Shown here: piece after piece, positions 9,288 to 18,523 of the stretch | Position numbering within the stretch: the stretch's first letter is position 1 | Layout of the letters: every line of letters starts with the position of its first letter | From: NORP240 sp942492445 | GTDB lineage: Bacteria > Pseudomonadota > Gammaproteobacteria > Pseudomonadales > Pseudohongiellaceae | Length of the DNA stretch: 64,000 nt | Assembly (NCBI GenBank): GCA_942492445.1 | Contig: CALOEW010000086.1 | Location: forward strand, 124,001 to 188,000 | Reading direction: 5' to 3' | The notes under the pieces: generated by a model | The model's database searches: none | Told to the model about the DNA's origin: nothing | What the model saw: the letters and a program-made list of their open reading frames with translations, nothing else | Program-made: the position numbers and the translations under genes

Positions 9288-10145
9288 TCACTTGAGGCCA
9301 GCCGTGGCCTTGACAAGTTTCAGGTAAAGTTCGCGAACCCTGCCGGTGACAGGGCCCGGATTTCCATCTCTCAGGGCTCTTCCGTCAATACTTACAATTG
9401 GCAGCACCAGGGTGGTGGCAGAGCTCAGGAAGGCTTCATCGGCTTCCCGAGCCTCCTCTACCGTGAACGGGCGCAACTGTACGGTAAGCTGTTGTGCTTC
9501 GATCAGTTCCAGAATTACGCGGCGACGAATGCCAGGAAGTATTGAATTTGACAAAGGGCGGGTAATCAATGTGTTGTCGCGCACGATAAATGCCGAGGAT
9601 GAAGCGCCTTCGGTAACGAAACCCTCTTCAGTCATCCAGCTTTCAAAGGCGCCGTTCAGCCTGGCCTGCTGTTTTGCCATGCATTGTGCCAGCAGATTCA
9701 GTGACTTGATATCGCGACGTTTCCAGCGCAGGTCTTCGACGGTGATTACAGAAACCCCGCTTTTGACCATAGGGTGTTCAAGAATGGCGCTCTTGCGGGT
9801 GAATCCCATCAGCGTGGGGACAGCGTTCGATGGATAGGCAAAATCTCTTTCCGCGGCACCACGAGTGATCTGCAGGTACACGTATCCTTCCCGCAACTCG
9901 TTGCGTGCAATCAGCAACCCGATCACCTGCAGCAGCGATTCCGGCTTGCACGGCCATTTCAGGTCCAATTCCTCAATACTGCTGGACAGGCGTTCAAGAA
10001 AATAGTCCTTGTCGATGGGAATGCTGTTGACTACCGGTATAACTTCGTAAACGCCATCGCCAAACAGGAATCCCCGGTCAAAAACCGAGACCCGGGCATC
10101 ACCGGCGGGAACAAACTCACCGTTCAGATAAACGATGTCGGGCAA
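9288..10145 (-). CDS. PLP-dependent class IV aminotransferase, D-amino-acid aminotransferase type
   Basis: 285 residues, the usual length for fold-type IV transaminases. The PLP Schiff-base lysine is Lys147 in WKRRDIKSLNLL, and Glu179 lies in the TEGASSS motif. Both match the positions of Lys145 and Glu177 in Bacillus D-alanine transaminase. The N-terminus MPDIVYLNGEFVPAG and FDRGFLFGDGVYEV are typical of D-AAT. The enzyme would interconvert D-amino acids and 2-oxo acids, supplying D-glutamate or D-alanine to the cell wall. Aminodeoxychorismate lyase and branched-chain aminotransferase are related alternatives, but the RRDIKSLN motif favours D-AAT. Its neighbour on the same strand ends upstream and is functionally unrelated. 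Confidence 0.88.
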   Translation of the reverse strand: MPDIVYLNGEFVPAGDARVSVFDRGFLFGDGVYEVIPVVNSIPIDKDYFLERLSSSIEELDLKWPCKPESLLQVIGLLIARNELREGYVYLQITRGAAERDFAYPSNAVPTLMGFTRKSAILEHPMVKSGVSVITVEDLRWKRRDIKSLNLLAQCMAKQQARLNGAFESWMTEEGFVTEGASSSAFIVRDNTLITRPLSNSILPGIRRRVILELIEAQQLTVQLRPFTVEEAREADEAFLSSATTLVLPIVSIDGRALRDGNPGPVTGRVRELYLKLVKATAGLK

Positions 10146-10182
10146 ACTGGAAAACTCCCTTTCAGATATACCTTGCTACCTG

Positions 10183-10941
10183 TCAATTGCCCGTGTCCGG
10201 AAGGCCGAGAGCTTCCCGCAATTGTGCCGCGGTCATACCGCGTACGTAAACGTCGGTACCCCGGTCGAACTCCCGTGCTCGTTCCAGCCCCCCGACCACT
10301 ACCGGCTCGAAACCCGCGTCTATGACCAGCTGTCGGGTTACCGCGACAGCTTCGGCATCGTCACTGGCAATGGGCACACCGATCAGTTCACCGTCCCGAT
10401 GAGCTTCATTCTGGACCATTAGAAAACTGATGGCATTGAAAGCTCGTACCAGCCTGACGCCGGGGAAGTACTCGGCTGACGCGATACCTGTGCCCTTGGC
10501 GATTGCCTCGTCAGCCATGGGGCCGTCACGGTCGGCGCGTGGGTTGCCGCAATCGATCACGATCTTGCCCTGCATCAGAGGAGCGAAATCCCGGCCCACC
10601 TGGGGCATGGCACCATAGGGCACAGCCACCAGAACCACGTCGCCGAACGTAGCGGCATCGGCAGGATAACCGGCTTGTGCGTTGCTTCCCGCCTCTGCGA
10701 CCAGGTCTTCGAGCTGGTCGGGATTGCGCGAGGAAAACAGAATCTGGTGGCCGGCCTCGGCCCAACGCAGGCCGATCGACCCCCCGATCTGGCCGGAACC
10801 GATGATGCCGATGCGCATGGGATTGGCGGTCTGCCCGAGGGCGGATCGAGTGGCGAACCAGGGCAGGACACTGGCGGCTCCGCCGAGGACGGTGGCTTGT
10901 GCCAGAAATTTTCGCCGACTGTTGCTGTTATTCCCGGACAT
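10183..10941 (-). CDS. Tat-signalled NADPH-dependent F420 reductase-like (NAD-binding) protein
   Basis: 252 residues. The start SNSRRKFLAQATVLGG is a twin-arginine-type signal, followed by a Rossmann fingerprint IGIIGSGQIGGSIG near residue 40. GHQILFSSRNPDQL is typical of the coenzyme-F420/NADP oxidoreductase family (COG2085). The frame is open from 11010, but ATG 10941 is preceded by GGAG at a good distance and starts the signal, so the longer start is rejected. An exported member is unusual because NADP(H) is cytoplasmic. Either the protein binds its cofactor before Tat export or the signal is a pseudo-signal. It faces a pair of dispersed repeats on its 5' side. Confidence 0.82.
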   Translation of the reverse strand: MSGNNSNSRRKFLAQATVLGGAASVLPWFATRSALGQTANPMRIGIIGSGQIGGSIGLRWAEAGHQILFSSRNPDQLEDLVAEAGSNAQAGYPADAATFGDVVLVAVPYGAMPQVGRDFAPLMQGKIVIDCGNPRADRDGPMADEAIAKGTGIASAEYFPGVRLVRAFNAISFLMVQNEAHRDGELIGVPIASDDAEAVAVTRQLVIDAGFEPVVVGGLERAREFDRGTDVYVRGMTAAQLREALGLPDTGN

Positions 10942-10984
10942 GGGTTTTCTCCGTTGACAGGTCTGTGATGGGTAGTACTGGTAC

Positions 10985-11054
10985 TTAAGGAACCTCTGAT
11001 AAAGTCCCACAATGCTCTGGCCCTAATTAATCAGTGGTTCCCTAATCAGAGGTT
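10985..11054. repeat. Dispersed inverted repeat, copy A
   Basis: The left arm TTAAGGAACCTCTGAT pairs with AATCAGTGGTTCC at 11029-11041, with a second ATCAGAGGTT next to it. The core AAGTCCCACAATGCTCTG is shared with copy B. It lies in the leader of the Tat reductase gene. Confidence 0.8.
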
Positions 11055-11125
11055 GACGGGTATTGTAAACTCCGATTGCGGGTCGGGAGCAAGCTTCTCC
11101 CGGATAAAAACGCTGAAGCGAGTAA

Positions 11126-11186
11126 TTAAGGAACCTCTGATCAAGTCCCGCAATGCTCTGCGGGAGCCAGTCAGAGGTTCCTTGAT
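11126..11186. repeat. Dispersed inverted repeat, copy B
   Basis: The left arm TTAAGGAACCTCTGAT is identical to copy A, the core AAGTCCCGCAATGCTCTG is nearly identical, and the right arm is GTCAGAGGTTCCTTGA. The pair can form a long hairpin. The stretch 11023-11351 holds only these repeats and no supported gene. Confidence 0.82.
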
Positions 11187-11351
11187 TCCTGGCTGGGAAG
11201 TCAACACGGCCACTGCGAAATCTCGATTTCTGTGCCTGCTGGAATCGTCGACAGATCCGAATGCCACTTATTACTGGGCAAACTGGAGGTTGGCAGCGCT
11301 TTGGTTCCGGTTGCAGTCTGTCGGCCTTTGCCCGGGGGTGTAACAATTGTT

Positions 11352-12683
11352 ATGAAGGAAAATCCTGCCAGCAGGCTGATCAGCCGGGCACTGCGTTTCG
11401 GTATTCATGGGCCCATGGCGCCGCGGCTGCGATTGGGGTATCGATCAGTCTCCGGTCAGCCGGAGTCCGGGTTTTTCAGGCTACCTTTCAGGCGTTCGCT
11501 GCCAGCAATCCTGGTCTCCGGAGGCCTTCTGGCGGTATTCTGCATCCCCTTCTTTACAGTGAGCGGTCTTGGGTCCGGCAGTGGTGGTCCGGGGCTGTTT
11601 GACCTGCTTTTTAGGCTGTTCAGTCTGTTCTGGCTGCTGGGCTGGTCGGTGGGAGTAGTGATACTGCTGGCAGTTTTTCTGGTGCTGGCCCTCGGCGCCG
11701 AGACTCTGCAGTTGCGCCCCGGATGCCTGCAATTGCGATTGGAAGTCCTGCGTGTCGGGGTGGGTGTCGATTTTCAGGCCGGGCTGATCAGCAACCTGCG
11801 CTGGCAACCGTCCACCCGGGAGGACGGGATAACGGATCGGCGCAATCGCTGGCGGGGGGATCACCTGGCATTTGAGTACGGCGGTGAAACGGTGCGGATG
11901 GGGTCCTCTGTCACGGCGCCTCTGGCAGCACGTATCATCGACTGTGTGAATGACAAGTTTGTTTCTCAGTCACGGGGAATTGACGGTGCTGAACCCGGCC
12001 GCCACAGCCCTGATCCGGCGGCACTCGAGACTGCAGCCACCGCCGTCGAAAAACCCCCGCAAACACATAATCGCATCGATTCTGGCCCGGCTTCAACCGT
12101 GGTTCTGGTGATTGCCAACCTGATTCCCCTGGCGGGGGTATTGCTCGATGACTGGAGCATCGGTGACATCATGCTGTTGTTCTGGGCCGAAAGCGCCATC
12201 ATCGGGGTGTTCAACCTGGTCAAGATGTGGATTGTGGGTCGCTGGTCAGTACTGTTTCTCGGCCCGTTTTTTATCGCTCATTTCGGTGGCTTTATGGCAG
12301 GTCACCTGCTGTTCATTTACGCACTGTTTCTTTCCGGCCCCGAAGTTATGGAGCCCTCCACACAGCAGGTCGCGGCCGACTTCGTTCAGCTTTGGCCGGC
12401 TCTTCTGGGGCTGTTGGTGAGTCACGGTATTTCATTGCGGTTTAATTTCCTGGGCCGCCGGGAGTACCTTGTGACTGACGTGAGGCAGCAGATGAGTGCA
12501 CCCTATCGGCGTATCGTCATCATGCACCTGACCCTCATTTTTGGCGGATTCCTCACGATGGCGCTCGACGTCCCGTTGCTGGCACTGTTCCTGCTTATCC
12601 TGCTCAAGATCGCAATGGATGTCCGTGCTCACCGCAGGGAGCACCGCTGTCCCGGCATGAGGTCGGCTCGGAAAGAAGGGTAG
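11352..12683 (+). CDS. Multi-pass membrane protein with C-terminal DUF6498-like domain
   Basis: About 443 residues from ATG 11352; the frame opens further upstream and the start is uncertain, with another ATG at 11415. The N-terminal third has two hydrophobic segments (near ILVSGGLLAVFCIPFF and LFWLLGWSVGVVILLA) and a basic, cytosolic-looking region with LRWQPSTRED. After a polar linker comes a second membrane block with the motif DIMLLFWAESAIIGVFNLVKMW, then three or four more helices. That motif is characteristic of the DUF6498 family, whose function is unknown. The two blocks may be a fusion. The next gene follows 130 bp later with its own strong ribosome site. Confidence 0.7.
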   Translation: MKENPASRLISRALRFGIHGPMAPRLRLGYRSVSGQPESGFFRLPFRRSLPAILVSGGLLAVFCIPFFTVSGLGSGSGGPGLFDLLFRLFSLFWLLGWSVGVVILLAVFLVLALGAETLQLRPGCLQLRLEVLRVGVGVDFQAGLISNLRWQPSTREDGITDRRNRWRGDHLAFEYGGETVRMGSSVTAPLAARIIDCVNDKFVSQSRGIDGAEPGRHSPDPAALETAATAVEKPPQTHNRIDSGPASTVVLVIANLIPLAGVLLDDWSIGDIMLLFWAESAIIGVFNLVKMWIVGRWSVLFLGPFFIAHFGGFMAGHLLFIYALFLSGPEVMEPSTQQVAADFVQLWPALLGLLVSHGISLRFNFLGRREYLVTDVRQQMSAPYRRIVIMHLTLIFGGFLTMALDVPLLALFLLILLKIAMDVRAHRREHRCPGMRSARKEG

Positions 12684-12816
12684 ATCAACCGTAATACCTG
12701 TCCGGCCTCGGCCGCTCACGCGGAAATTGCCGCCGTTGTGGACGCTTATTGCATTCACAGGGCGCCTTGGTTAAGCTCGACAGTCAACCTCAATAAGACC
12801 AAAAAGGAGGTTCGAA

Positions 12817-14235
12817 ATGAGCCCCTGCGCCCAGTCTCGATCCCAGACTCATCTGATCGCCGCGTTTTTTCTATTTCTTATAGCCATTGTCCCCGCAGCT
12901 TTCGGGCAAAGCGGGGTAGAACCTGATTACGAATTTTTCAAGAATGAGGTTCAGCCAATCTTTCTTGCCAAACGTAATGACAATATCAGGTGTGTCCAGT
13001 GTCACACCCGTAGTAGCGGGTTTCGGTTGCAACCTCTTGAAGAAGGGCAGTTTTTCTGGACCGAGGAGCAATCAAGGCAGAATTTTGAATACGCCTCTGC
13101 GTTCGTGCGGCCGGGTGAACACCCTCTGTTGAGCCGCTTTCTTACTCATCCACTGGCAGCGTCCGCTGGTGGAGACCCGTTTCACGGCGGCGGTAAGCAC
13201 TTTGCCAATCAGAGCGATCCGGAGTGGCGCATCATGGCTGATTGGGTCGCAGGCGCCAGGATGCGGCGGAAACCAGCCGAAACGGTGGTGCGAATCATCC
13301 AGACTAATGCCGCAGGGGACAATTCTCACATTATTGACCCCGATACCAACCGGGTGGTTGGCATTATAGAGGATATCGAAATTCCCCACGGAGTCACCGG
13401 TGCTCCGGATGGCAGTCAGATCTATATCTCCAACGAGGCGCTTCACACTCTAGACGTTGTGGATACAAGGACGCTGCGGGTAAAGCGTCGCATCCATCTC
13501 AGTGGTCGTCCCAACAATGTCGCTGTCAGCAAGGATGGCCGCAAAGTTTATGTTGCCATCATGCAGGCGCCTGGCAGTGTCGATGTGATCGATGTGGTCA
13601 ATATGAAAAACCTGAAGACAGTTCCAACGGTGGGACCGATCCATAATGTCTATGTAACCCCAGACGGTCGCTTTGCCGTGGCAGGTTCCATTCAGCGCAG
13701 CACGATCAATGTTATCGATACCCGTAGCGACGAAATTGCCTGGACCAAAGAACTGGATGCCGGCATACGGCCGATGACCTTCGATACCCATGCGGATGGT
13801 TCGACCAGGAACATCTATGTGCAGTTGTCCAACTTTCACGGTTTTGTGGTCGTGGATTTCAATTCCAGAGAGGAGATTGCCCGCATCGAGCATCCACCGG
13901 TGGAAGGGGAGGAGGCTCACAGGGACGGACTGCAAGCGGCTCCCGCCCATGGACTGGGCGTTTCACCGGACGGGCGGACCCTCTGGTCGACCAGCAAGGT
14001 GTACAGCCATGTTTATATCCATTCTCTGCCCGACCTGAAAGAGATAGCTCGCGTCTGGGTGGGGCAGCATCCTGAGTGGATAACCTTCACCCCGGATGGC
14101 AGCACCGCTTATATCGGCGCCGCCGGGGACAACGCCACCTATGCGGTGGACACCGAGTCCATGACGGTAACAGCTAAGATTGACGTCGGGCAGACACCCA
14201 AACGGGTGGGAACGGTGCTGATGCAGGTCGAGTAG
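12817..14235 (+). CDS. Exported beta-propeller (YVTN-like) protein with an N-terminal CxxCH haem motif
   Basis: 472 residues. A signal peptide ends near PAAFGQSG. Residues 59-63 are CVQCH, a c-type haem attachment site, within a short cytochrome-like domain (FFKNEVQPIFLAKR upstream). The rest is a seven-bladed-propeller-like array of repeats of the form VTPDGRFAVAGS...INVIDTRSDEI...V, as in YVTN/surface-layer and nitrite-reductase d1-like propellers. It is likely a periplasmic electron-transfer or binding protein; the partner is unknown. The start ATG 12817 follows an excellent AAGGAGG ribosome site. Cytochrome d1 is an alternative, but no d1-haem-specific features can be assigned by eye. Confidence 0.85.
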   Translation: MSPCAQSRSQTHLIAAFFLFLIAIVPAAFGQSGVEPDYEFFKNEVQPIFLAKRNDNIRCVQCHTRSSGFRLQPLEEGQFFWTEEQSRQNFEYASAFVRPGEHPLLSRFLTHPLAASAGGDPFHGGGKHFANQSDPEWRIMADWVAGARMRRKPAETVVRIIQTNAAGDNSHIIDPDTNRVVGIIEDIEIPHGVTGAPDGSQIYISNEALHTLDVVDTRTLRVKRRIHLSGRPNNVAVSKDGRKVYVAIMQAPGSVDVIDVVNMKNLKTVPTVGPIHNVYVTPDGRFAVAGSIQRSTINVIDTRSDEIAWTKELDAGIRPMTFDTHADGSTRNIYVQLSNFHGFVVVDFNSREEIARIEHPPVEGEEAHRDGLQAAPAHGLGVSPDGRTLWSTSKVYSHVYIHSLPDLKEIARVWVGQHPEWITFTPDGSTAYIGAAGDNATYAVDTESMTVTAKIDVGQTPKRVGTVLMQVE

Positions 14236-14303
14236 GGCGTTTTGGCGAGCTCCGGACTCACAGCGGTTCTGAATAATCGGTCCATGGCGGCAGCGAATAT
14301 TTA

Positions 14304-15275
14304 ATGATTCGGGCAGCGTTGTATTCACCCGATTCCAGAACGGTCAGGACCGGGGGCCGGGATTTGCTCGACAGTTGGGACAGTTCCGGCATCGAGTGGT
14401 TGTGGCTGGATGTATTCGGCGACCCCGATGCGGAAGTCCGGGATTTGTTCGGTGGCAGGTTTGCCATTCACGAACTGGCACTGAGCGACGCATTCCGGAC
14501 CCGTCATCCCCCGAAAATTGAAGAATTCGAACACTACACGTTTCTGCTGGCCCGGGGACTGGATGCCCAAACTACGGATATCTATTACCGGACCATTCAA
14601 CTGGCCTTTTTCTTTGGCAAAAACTTTCTACTGACCTTCCGCAGCCAGGAATCCCTGAGTACTGACCGGGCCTGGACGGAAATGGAGAAAGGGGATACCC
14701 GGCTGGAGAACGGGCCTCTGGATGTGGTCTGCCGCATTCTGCGCGTGGTCGTCGACCGCTACACGCCGATTCTTCTCAATCTGGAAAAACGACTTGAAGA
14801 ACTGGAAGAGGAAATATTCGTCTCCAAGGGCGACACCCTGCTGGAAGAACTGGTGGAGTACAATTCAAACCTAAAGAAAATGCGTTGAACCCTGACCTAC
14901 CATTGCAACGTACTGGCTGAATTCGCGCAGCTCGATATGGTGGTGTCACGGCAGAAGCTCCGTCATCCCGTTCAGGACGTGTACGAGCATTTCGAGCGGC
15001 TGCGGTCGCTGTCCGATCTTTATCAGGAGCTGGTGGTGGACCTAATGAACGGGTATCTGTCCCTTTCCTCACACCGGCTGAACCAGATAATGAAGGTGTT
15101 GACAATTTTTACGGTGATATTCCTGCCCCTGTCTCTTATGGTGGGCGTTTATGGAATGAATTTCCAGTACATGCCGGAATTGCAATGGCGTTACAGCTAC
15201 TTCGTACTTCTGGGCACCATGGTGACGGTGGTGTTGTCCGCAATTGGTTTACTACGTTGGAAAAAGTGGCTGTAG
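14304..15275 (+). pseudogene. corA: CorA-type magnesium/divalent cation transporter interrupted by an in-frame TGA
   Basis: The frame 14304-15275 encodes a full CorA of about 323 codons, including the signature GMN (VYGMNFQYMPEL) after TM1 and a final TM helix ending RWKKWL. It is interrupted at 14886-14888 by TGA in KKMR-stop-TLTYHCNVLAEF. The frame is unchanged on both sides, so this is a nonsense substitution, not an indel. Family members usually carry Arg here (CGA to TGA is one transition). Without readthrough the first product is a soluble fragment of 194 residues lacking the pore helices, and a second start at 14937 could make only the membrane part. CorA pentamers import Mg2+ or related ions at the inner membrane. 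Confidence 0.88.
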
Positions 15276-15451
15276 GATTCTGACACCCGGTAGAAGTAAG
15301 TCTGTATCGTACTGATCGGCTTACAATTTGTAACAGTCTGTGGCGACTACATCAACTATAATCCCAAGGTTGCCTTCCCTGATTATTGCAGTATCAGTGG
15401 GTATTTTTTGACAAGTCCATCAAGTGTTGAAGAAACTGCAGCCATCGAATT

Positions 15452-17599
15452 ATGAATATTCTCCGATACCTTCACGTCGCCGGTGTGCTGGCGATGACGA
15501 CAATCCCTCTCCATTCGCAGGCACAGGAAACCGTGGGAGATGCCTCCACGGTGGTTTACCCGGCATCCTATTTTGCTGAGTATCTTCCGGTTACTGCCCA
15601 GGACATGCTGAATCGCATACCCGGAATAAACGTTCAGGGTGGCGGCCCACGGGGTAGCAGTGCCAGCCGCGGAGGCCGGGGGCTCGGCAGTGGCGGGGGC
15701 GGCACTGAGATCATGATCAATAGCAAGCGGACGGCTGGCAAGAGCAACAACAGCCAGTCGCAGCTGGACCGGATATCCGCCGACCAGATTGACTATATTG
15801 AAATTATCCGAGGAACTTCCGGAGAGCTGGATGTGCGGGGCAGCACCCAGATCGTCAATATAGTGTTGTTGGAATCGCTGTCAAACACCAGCCTTTCCTA
15901 TGAAGCCAACATGGATTACTACCAGGATCGTGAAGCCAAGCCAGGGGGGGCAGTTTCCTACGGTGGCCTGACCGGTGCACTCAACTACCTTGTCAGCGCC
16001 TCCGCAGAACCCCGTTACCAGCACCGGGAACTGGGGGAGCACAGCATCCTTCCCGACGGCTCGCCCAACGATCTGATTGACGAAGATCGCATTACCGAGC
16101 AGACGACCTATACCCTTTCCACCAATCTTGATTACCAGGTCAGTGACAGGAGCAGTGTGCGTTTCAATGCCCTGTACCAGGAAGATGACAATCCGGTTGA
16201 TATCGACAGGATGACGATCGATGTGCGCAACGGGGCCTACAAGCCCTACGTCGAGAGAGAAGACATTCCCGGCACTCAGAACAATTGGGAAATTGGTGGA
16301 GATTACGAACTCCGCCTGGCGAACGGTCACCGCTTCAAGCTGCTGGGCATCGCGAATCAGAACGATCAGGCCAGTACCCGGGAGCGTTTTGAAGTCCAGG
16401 AGGGCGGCTCCGAAATAAAGAATCTGTTCCTGAGTAACAGCAGTGTTCTGGAGGAACAGATCGTGCGGGGTTCCTACACCATGGGGCTGTTTGACGGGCA
16501 GGACGTCGAGTTCGGTGTAGAACGGGCCCAGACTACACTGGATTCCAGCCTGCTGCTGGGGGCGGCCGTGAGCGGCGGTGAGTCATCCGCCCGACATGGT
16601 GGCCTGGTGCCGGTGCCGGTTGCCAATGCCAATACCTCCGTGGAAGAGGTACGCTACGAGCCGTTCGCCATTCATAACTGGCAGATCAATCCCCGTATGT
16701 CGCTGGAAACCTCGATGGTGTATGAATCATCGGAAATCACCCAGTCAGGAGATACCAGCAAGCAGCGGAATTACAGTTTTTTCAAGCCAAAGCTGGATTA
16801 CCGCTTCGACATCACGCCTACCCTGCAGCTGCGTTTGATGGTGGAAAAAATAGTACGTCAGCTGAGTTTCTCCGATTTCGTGGCCGTTACCGATCAGGAT
16901 GATCTGGATGCCGATACTCAGGCGGGCAATACGGAATTGCGCCCTGATTACTGGTGGAACTACAACCTGCTGGCAGAGTACCGGCTACCGGACGACATGG
17001 GGGTATTAACCGCTAACCTGTACAAGCACCGCCACTATGATTTCCGGCAGCGGGTTGACGTATCGCCCTCCGATGACGTTCTGCGTTCGGCCTGGGGCAA
17101 CACCGGAGTCGGCGAAATGATGGTATTGGACGTGCGGGCAAGTGTTCGCCTTACCCCGTTCAGTATGCCTGACGTTCTGGTGACCACACGCGCTACAGCC
17201 CGGGTCTCCGAGGTAACCGACCCTATCACCGGGGAGGTACGCAGCTTCAATGACTTCAGCAAGGGCAATTTTCAGTTCGGATTTCGCCACGATATTCCGC
17301 GCTGGCGGATGAATTACGGATTGAACATAAACAAACCGGTCAACGGCGACAACAAGCTGTGGGACCTGGAGGACATCGAGGCCAGATACAGCGACGGGTT
17401 CGCCATGGCGTTCGTTGAATATTTCGCCCGCGACAACCTGTCGTTCCGGCTGGACTCTCGAAACCTGTTCGACAGCCAGAACTGCCGGAACAGGATCCGC
17501 TTCGACGGACGTCGCAGCGCCGGAATTCTGGAGGAAGTGGAGTATATGTGTAACAGCTGGGGGCGTGTAATCAGCCTGCGTATGAGTGGAACTTTCTGA
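15452..17599 (+). CDS. TonB-dependent outer-membrane receptor
   Basis: 715 residues. A signal peptide ends near HSQAQE, then a plug domain starts with PVTAQDMLNRIPGINVQGGGP and includes IDYIEIIRGTSGELDVRGS and IVNIVLLE. A beta-barrel of alternating strands follows and ends in a terminal Phe (SLRMSGTF). Such receptors use TonB-ExbBD energy to take up siderophores, cobalamin, sugars or other ligands. The plug has an unusual Gly/Arg/Ser-rich loop around residues 67-85. No TonB box is obvious and no transport or ligand-degrading gene is adjacent, so the ligand is unknown. The gene lies alone between corA and a MITE-like element. Confidence 0.9.
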   Translation: MNILRYLHVAGVLAMTTIPLHSQAQETVGDASTVVYPASYFAEYLPVTAQDMLNRIPGINVQGGGPRGSSASRGGRGLGSGGGGTEIMINSKRTAGKSNNSQSQLDRISADQIDYIEIIRGTSGELDVRGSTQIVNIVLLESLSNTSLSYEANMDYYQDREAKPGGAVSYGGLTGALNYLVSASAEPRYQHRELGEHSILPDGSPNDLIDEDRITEQTTYTLSTNLDYQVSDRSSVRFNALYQEDDNPVDIDRMTIDVRNGAYKPYVEREDIPGTQNNWEIGGDYELRLANGHRFKLLGIANQNDQASTRERFEVQEGGSEIKNLFLSNSSVLEEQIVRGSYTMGLFDGQDVEFGVERAQTTLDSSLLLGAAVSGGESSARHGGLVPVPVANANTSVEEVRYEPFAIHNWQINPRMSLETSMVYESSEITQSGDTSKQRNYSFFKPKLDYRFDITPTLQLRLMVEKIVRQLSFSDFVAVTDQDDLDADTQAGNTELRPDYWWNYNLLAEYRLPDDMGVLTANLYKHRHYDFRQRVDVSPSDDVLRSAWGNTGVGEMMVLDVRASVRLTPFSMPDVLVTTRATARVSEVTDPITGEVRSFNDFSKGNFQFGFRHDIPRWRMNYGLNINKPVNGDNKLWDLEDIEARYSDGFAMAFVEYFARDNLSFRLDSRNLFDSQNCRNRIRFDGRRSAGILEEVEYMCNSWGRVISLRMSGTF

Positions 17600-17733
17600 C
17601 GGATTGCTGAAATGACCGCTTCGCACCTGAGCGGGTCGGAGTCCCGTCTGACTGTTCCACCGTCCTGTTCCAACTTGTAACTTTCCACTTGCCTGGAGGA
17701 GAGACGGGTGCCGTGAATTCCGAGTTACAGATT

Positions 17734-17884
17734 CCCTAGCAGGCTGTTGAAAAACTATTGCGCTTGCCAGTGCTTCGTTAAAAACTGGCTCAAAATGCTC
17801 ATTTACACCCGGTAAACTGCGCTTTTTCGCCAGTTTTTGCCTCGCCCTGGCTGCGCTCATCAGGTTTTCAACAGCCTGCTAGGG
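17734..17884. mobile_element. MITE-like element with perfect 20-bp terminal inverted repeats
   Basis: The ends are exact inverted copies of CCCTAGCAGGCTGTTGAAAA (17734-17753 and 17865-17884), flanking about 110 bp with no gene. CAGGCTGTTGAAAA-ended short elements are widespread in proteobacteria and are moved by transposases in trans. The right end provides the TAG stop codon (17879-17881) of the minus-strand gene beside it. Read on the minus strand, the element is open and encodes a peptide often mis-annotated as protein. A degenerate half copy lies near 32971. Confidence 0.85.
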
Positions 17885-18280
17885 CTCCGCAGGACGCAGG
17901 ATCACCGGAACCATTTCTCCTTCCTGAAACCACTCACCATCGATGAATGCCACCGCGTCTCCCGACTCATCCATCCTGAGGCGCCCGGTATACTCGGCGT
18001 CCAGAATATCGAGGCTGATGACAATACGATTGTCGGTGATTTCAACAGTATCAGCAGGCATACCGTAGATCCCCAGTTGCCGGCTTATCAACGCAGCTTT
18101 GTAGCTCTCATTGTCGCGCGTCAGATTGAATGTCATGTCGAATGAATCGCGACCTATAACCAGCGTCCCCGACCAGGACCCCGCCAGCGCTTGCTGGTTG
18201 GCTTGTTGCTGTGCCGAAATAACACTGCCACAAAGGAGCAGGCTGAGAACTGTTCCTTTCAGAATGCTTGCTAGTTTCAT
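17879..18280 (-). CDS. Exported small protein of unknown function
   Basis: 133 residues starting MKLASILKGTVLSLLLCGSVISAQ, a clear signal peptide. The mature part (LAGSWSGTLVIGRDSFDMTF..., ITDNRIVISLDILDAEYTGRL) is a predicted beta-rich, lipocalin-like small domain. Similar sequences are often found attached to exported hydrolases, but the family is not identified here. Its TAG stop lies inside the terminal inverted repeat of the neighbouring MITE-like element, so the original C-terminus may have been longer or shifted. Signal peptide and codon-level continuity support it as real. Confidence 0.65.
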   Translation of the reverse strand: MKLASILKGTVLSLLLCGSVISAQQQANQQALAGSWSGTLVIGRDSFDMTFNLTRDNESYKAALISRQLGIYGMPADTVEITDNRIVISLDILDAEYTGRLRMDESGDAVAFIDGEWFQEGEMVPVILRPAEP

Positions 18281-18523
18281 AACCCGAACCAGTCACCAAG
18301 TGAGCCCTTAAGCATAACAGAAATTTCACTAACAGAAACAACCAGACCGAGGCGGAACGTGATCCGCAGCCACAGGATACCCCTGCCGGCCGCGCCGTTC
18401 GAAGTCACCAAGAACTGACAACACTCCAATTCCCGGAAACAAAACTCCACACCTATCGAGTTTTCATATTCAGTACTCGCTGACGTATCACCTAAAGGGC
18501 TTGTGCTCACTGCAAGCATCGGC
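18281..18523. other. Intergenic region, no gene supported
   Basis: This lies between the P-type ATPase stop and the small exported protein start. Short minus-strand frames here have no protein character. Confidence 0.5.

Noticed and set aside
14886..14888. Selenocysteine codon in corA
   Set aside because: Arg, not Cys or Sec, is expected here, and no insertion-element-like hairpin was identified after the TGA.
17006..17860. 284-residue minus-strand frame beginning MSAARARQKLAKKRSLPG
   Set aside because: Its N-terminus is the MITE-like element translated and the remainder is antisense to the TonB receptor. This peptide is a known type of annotation artefact.
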